The notes under the pieces are model-generated. The model worked only from the letters and a program-made list of their open reading frames with translations. It was not told the DNA's origin and did no database searches. From positions 1 through 8,269 of the forward strand of contig JASHSZ010000071.1 of assembly GCA_030040815.1 (NCBI GenBank): DNA of 8,269 nt, given 5' to 3'. Positions 6,430 to 8,269 of the stretch are shown here, piece by piece (the first letter of the stretch is position 1; each line of letters starts with the position of its first letter). This stretch comes from Streptosporangiaceae bacterium (lineage in GTDB: Bacteria; Actinomycetota; Actinomycetes; Streptosporangiales; Streptosporangiaceae). The translations under genes were made by a program, and so were the position numbers.

Positions 6430-6434
6430 GGCGC

Positions 6435-6866
6435 GTGTTCCTGGGCACTCATGCGCCGCGCCTCGACGACAAGGGACGGCTGATCTTGCCGGCCAAGTAC
6501 CGCGAGGAGCTGGCGGAGGGTCTGGTGCTGACCAAGGGCCAGGACGGCTGCTTGTACGTCTTCCCAGTCGACGAGTTCCAGCGGATTACCGACGCGCTGC
6601 GCACCGCGCCGGTGACAGCGAAGGCGGTCAGGGATTACAGCCGGGTGCTATTCGCCAGCGCGTCGGACGAGGAACTGGACCGGCAGGGCCGGATCACCAT
6701 CCCGCCGGGCCTGCGGGATTACGCGCGACTAGACCGCGACTGCGTGGTGATCGGCGCCAATACCCGGCTGGAGATCTGGGCTGCCAGCGCCTGGGCCAGC
6801 TATCTAGAGCAGCAGGAACCCGCGTTCTCTGCGGCATCTGAGGAGGTTCTGCCAGGAGTGCTCTGA
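6435..6866 (+). CDS. mraZ: Transcriptional regulator MraZ
   Basis: MraZ is a ring-forming DNA-binding protein with two AbrB/SpoVT-like swapped-hairpin domains; it controls the division and cell-wall cluster that begins with its own gene. This copy is 143 residues, the usual actinobacterial length. The N-terminal half opens with [20 protein letters not shown], holding the first DxxGR motif (residues 11-15); the second domain has [20 protein letters not shown] with the second DxxGR at 82-86. Both motifs are intact. The start GTG 6435 is set by the perfect ribosome binding site and by the conserved N-terminus. The last ~20 residues (after SYLEQQE) are a variable acidic tail. Four 10-bp-spaced GTGG repeats in its promoter suggest that it represses itself and the downstream genes. 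The next gene, rsmH, follows after a 194-bp gap, unusually long for this pair if the short rsmH start is right. Confidence 0.96.
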   Translation: MFLGTHAPRLDDKGRLILPAKYREELAEGLVLTKGQDGCLYVFPVDEFQRITDALRTAPVTAKAVRDYSRVLFASASDEELDRQGRITIPPGLRDYARLDRDCVVIGANTRLEIWAASAWASYLEQQEPAFSAASEEVLPGVL

Positions 6867-6871
6867 GGTCG

Positions 6872-6887
6872 CGCCGGATGCCCGGCG
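6872..6887 (+). repeat. Hairpin CGCCGG-ATGC-CCGGCG after mraZ
   Basis: A perfect 6-bp GC stem with a 4-base loop begins 5 bases after the mraZ stop. No T-run follows, so it is not a standard terminator; it may be an mRNA-stability element or partial terminator. Its loop contains ATG 6878, the furthest upstream possible start of the rsmH frame, which would be hidden in the hairpin. Confidence 0.4.
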
Positions 6888-6922
6888 AGGTCTCCACCCG
6901 TGCTGGAGGGCCGTGGGCCCGG

Positions 6923-6946
6923 CTGACGTCACTTCCCCGGCGTCAG
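6923..6946 (+). repeat. Inverted repeat CTGACG ... CGTCAG in the mraZ-rsmH gap
   Basis: Perfect 6-bp arms at 6923-6928 and 6941-6946 enclose a 12-base loop. The left arm is part of an 8-bp palindrome TGACGTCA (6924-6931). It could be an RNA hairpin or a regulator site; no supporting context was found. Confidence 0.25.
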
Positions 6947-7049
6947 GCGGCAGCGGCCCGTCAGTGCAGTGGCGCGGATGGGGACCTGGCCGGGCATCGC
7001 GGCAGCAGGCGGCAACCCGCCCGGAGCACGGGCGACGAGCGAGCAGTGG

Positions 7050-7054
7050 GGAGG
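7050..7054 (+). promoter_or_regulatory. Ribosome binding site GGAGG for rsmH
   Basis: GGAGG is within a G-rich run and lies 6 bases before GTG 7061 (3 bases before GTG 7058). It supports the short form of rsmH over ATG 6878. Confidence 0.65.
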
Positions 7055-7060
7055 GGAGTG

Positions 7061-8014
7061 GTGGCAGCGTCGGGTCACCTGCCGGTCATGCGCGACCGGG
7101 TTGCCGAGTTGCTCGGCCCTGCGCTGGCGCCGGCTGGCGCGGTGCTGGTGGACGCCACGGTTGGCCGCGCCGGTCACGCCCGCGTGCTGCTCGCCGCCCA
7201 TCCCGGCCTCAGCCTGATCGGCATCGACACCGACGCCACCGCGATCGCCGAGTCGCGCCGCGCGCTCGCCGATTTCGGCGGGCGCGTTGTCCTGATTCAG
7301 GCCAGGTACGACGAGCTGCCGCAGATCCTCGCCGAGGCGGGCCAGCACGCGGTGCAGGGCATCCTGTTCGACCTCGGCGTGTCATCGCCGCAACTCGACG
7401 ACCCGGACCGCGGATTCGCCTACTCGCGCGACGCACCACTGGACATGCGCATGGACCAGGGCGCCGACGTGACCGCCGCCGACGTGCTGAACACCTACCC
7501 CGCGGACCGGCTTGCCCGGGTGCTGCGCGACTACGGGGAGGAGCGGTACGCGCGGCGCATCGCGGACGCGGTCGTGCGGGAGCGCGCCCGAGCGCCGCTG
7601 CGCAACACGGCCAGGCTCGTCGAGATCGTCCTGGAGTCGATCCCGGCGCCGGCCAGGAGGTCAGGGGGGCATCCCGCCAAGCGGACCTTCCAGGCCCTGC
7701 GCATCGAGGTGAACGGCGAACTGGACGCGCTGGCCCGGGCAATGCCGGCTGCACTCGACGCGATCGCTGTCGGCGGCCGGATCGTCGCGCTTGCCTATCA
7801 CTCGCTCGAGGACCGGGTGGTCAAGCGCGAACTGGCCGCCAGGTCGACAGACTCGACGCCGCCCGGCCTCCCGGTGCCGCTGGCGCAGGCCCGCCCCCAG
7901 CTGCGGCTGCTGACGAGGGGCGCAGAGCGGCCCACAGCCGACGAAGTCGCGGCGAACCCGCGGGCCGCCTCCGCCCGGCTGCGGGCAGCCGAGCGGATCA
8001 GGGCGGCGGCATGA
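7061..8014 (+). CDS. rsmH: 16S rRNA (cytosine-1402-N4)-methyltransferase RsmH (MraW)
   Basis: Transfers a methyl group from S-adenosylmethionine to N4 of C1402 in the decoding centre of 16S rRNA. The 317-residue form matches the usual length. It opens with SGHLPVMRDRVAELL, the family's N-terminus. Methyl-donor loop: VDATVGRAGHARVLL (30-44), where family members usually have GxGGH; here Ala37 replaces a Gly. Further signatures: GIDTDATA (53-60), FDLGVSSPQLDDPDRGFAYS (103-122), DAPLDMRMDQG (124-134), HPAKRTFQALRIEVNGEL (204-221) and AYHSLEDRVVKREL (245-258). I chose GTG 7061 for its ribosome binding site and for homology; the frame is open back to ATG 6878, which would add 61 residues of poor family likeness with more A/T at third positions. 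Some actinobacterial orthologues are annotated with long N-termini, so the longer form is not excluded. The stop overlaps a 29-codon ORF by ATGA. Second gene of the dcw cluster. Confidence 0.94.
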   Translation: MAASGHLPVMRDRVAELLGPALAPAGAVLVDATVGRAGHARVLLAAHPGLSLIGIDTDATAIAESRRALADFGGRVVLIQARYDELPQILAEAGQHAVQGILFDLGVSSPQLDDPDRGFAYSRDAPLDMRMDQGADVTAADVLNTYPADRLARVLRDYGEERYARRIADAVVRERARAPLRNTARLVEIVLESIPAPARRSGGHPAKRTFQALRIEVNGELDALARAMPAALDAIAVGGRIVALAYHSLEDRVVKRELAARSTDSTPPGLPVPLAQARPQLRLLTRGAERPTADEVAANPRAASARLRAAERIRAAA

Positions 8015-8100
8015 CACCCGATCGCAGGACAGGCCTGCCGGAGCGGGCGACCGGGCGGCCCGGCGCACGTCCGGCCGGGGGGAGAGGCGGCTGCAGGTGA
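8011..8100 (+). CDS. Possible 29-codon coupling ORF between rsmH and the ftsL-position gene
   Basis: ATG 8011 overlaps the rsmH stop (ATGA) and its TGA (8098-8100) overlaps the next start (GTGA). The product would be 29 residues, MTPDRRTGLPERATGRPGAR followed by a Gly-rich end, with no recognisable domain. It uses AGG, AGA and GGG codons, unusual for a well-expressed gene here. No Shine-Dalgarno is obvious beyond the GGGCGGCGGC just before it. It may be a translated spacer that delivers terminating ribosomes to the next start, or chance in a GC-rich gap. I lean slightly towards chance or a coupling device over a functional peptide. Confidence 0.25.
   Translation: MTPDRRTGLPERATGRPGARPAGGRGGCR
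8081..8087 (+). promoter_or_regulatory. Ribosome binding site GGAGAGG for the ftsL-position gene
   Basis: Part of a G-rich run at 8077-8087, 9 bases before GTG 8097. It supports independent initiation there, in addition to any coupling with upstream translation. Confidence 0.5.
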
Positions 8101-8269
8101 CGGAGACAACGCTTCCGCGGCGCACGGGCCGACAGACCGCTACCGGTCACGATGCAGCTGGCCGCGACGCAACCCGCCGAGGCGCAGTGCCACGCGCCGG
8201 TGCCAGTGCCAGGCCGTACCGGCGCGCCGCGAACGCGACCGGCACCGCGACGACGCCCGTTCCCGGTCC
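8097..8269 (+). CDS. Basic N-terminal segment of the gene in the ftsL position; 3' end outside window
   Basis: The first 57 codons of a frame open to the window edge. The segment is rich in Ala, Thr, Arg and Gly (TETTLPRRTGRQTATGHD, then RPYRRAANATGTATT) with no hydrophobic helix yet. In actinobacteria the gene directly after rsmH normally encodes an FtsL-like bitopic division protein with a long, basic, disordered cytoplasmic N-terminus before a single membrane helix and coiled coil; composition and position both fit. FtsL works with DivIC/FtsB and FtsQ to activate septal peptidoglycan synthesis. There is no ATG, GTG or TTG in this frame between 8007 and 8097, so GTG 8097 is the natural start. 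The assignment rests on context because the diagnostic membrane and coiled-coil parts are absent. Confidence 0.55.
   Translation, partial: MTETTLPRRTGRQTATGHDAAGRDATRRGAVPRAGASARPYRRAANATGTATTPVPG

Larger units (their letters stand above)
6125..6434. other. Divergent regulatory region between moxR and mraZ
   Basis: A 310-bp gap without a credible gene. The right third holds the mraZ promoter, MraZ operator repeats and ribosome binding site; the left end holds the moxR ribosome binding site. In between are two short inverted repeats: AGGTG (6220-6224) facing CACCT (6232-6236), and GTTC-TTCG-GAAC (6241-6252). I could not find a convincing -35/-10 pair for moxR on the minus strand; TACTGT at 6175-6170 fits a loose TAnnnT -10 but lacks a -35 partner. 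The stretch 6255-6340 is very GC-rich and shows nothing specific. Confidence 0.6.

Noticed and set aside
6125..6448. 108-codon upstream extension of the moxR frame to ATG 6448
   Set aside because: The sequence is unlike MoxR, it crosses the mraZ promoter and start, and a strong ribosome binding site marks GTG 6124.
6913..8100. Long + strand frame of 395 codons overlapping rsmH
   Set aside because: Arg/Gly/Pro-rich shadow of rsmH; only its last 29 codons (8011-8100) are worth noting because of the stop/start overlaps.
1..8269. Mobile elements, tRNA or rRNA genes, CRISPR arrays, defence systems
   Set aside because: No repeat-spacer arrays, terminal inverted repeats, transposase motifs, RNA-gene folds or composition breaks were seen; the gene order is typical actinobacterial core chromosome.

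Overview
The window is about 70% G+C, with GTG starts, G-rich Shine-Dalgarno sequences and strongly G/C-biased third codon positions. Gene content and order point to a high-GC actinomycete (Actinobacteria). I cannot name a genus from the sequence. No tRNA, rRNA, insertion sequence, CRISPR array or prophage signal was seen; this looks like vertically inherited core chromosome at the upstream edge of the division and cell-wall (dcw) cluster.

Left part, + strand: the C-terminal half of a DinB-type DNA polymerase IV (1-560), a 155-bp gap with a weak candidate promoter, then a small two-helix membrane protein of the DUF3040 family (716-1141). Its stop codon interlocks with the stop of the convergent gene at 1138-1141.

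Middle part, - strand, read from right to left: a MoxR-type AAA+ ATPase (6124-5153), a DUF58 protein (5111-3714) and a polytopic membrane protein with an extracytoplasmic transglutaminase-like domain and a DUF4129-like C-terminus (3717-1138). This MoxR / DUF58 / transglutaminase trio is a recurrent operon. DUF58 and the transglutaminase overlap by ATGA, whereas MoxR and DUF58 are separated by 41 bp holding a strong nested inverted repeat directly before the DUF58 ribosome binding site. The likely scheme is a cytoplasmic ATPase acting as chaperone or remodeller on a membrane-anchored DUF58 partner and a surface transglutaminase-like enzyme.

Right part, + strand: divergent from moxR lies the start of the dcw cluster: mraZ (6435-6866), rsmH/mraW (7061-8014), and the first 57 codons of a basic, Ala/Thr/Arg-rich protein in the ftsL position (8097 to the window end). 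The mraZ promoter is unusually clear: TTGACG and TACAGT boxes overlaid by four GTGG repeats at exactly 10-bp spacing, the expected form of a MraZ autoregulatory operator. Between rsmH and the ftsL-position gene is a 29-codon ORF with 4-bp stop/start overlaps at both ends.

The genes are ordinary for this locus. The items most worth a second look are the four-repeat operator, the moxR-DUF58 intercistronic hairpin, the doubly coupled 29-codon ORF, and an Ala in the GxGGH methyl-donor loop of RsmH. I found no convincing sign of an entirely new system.
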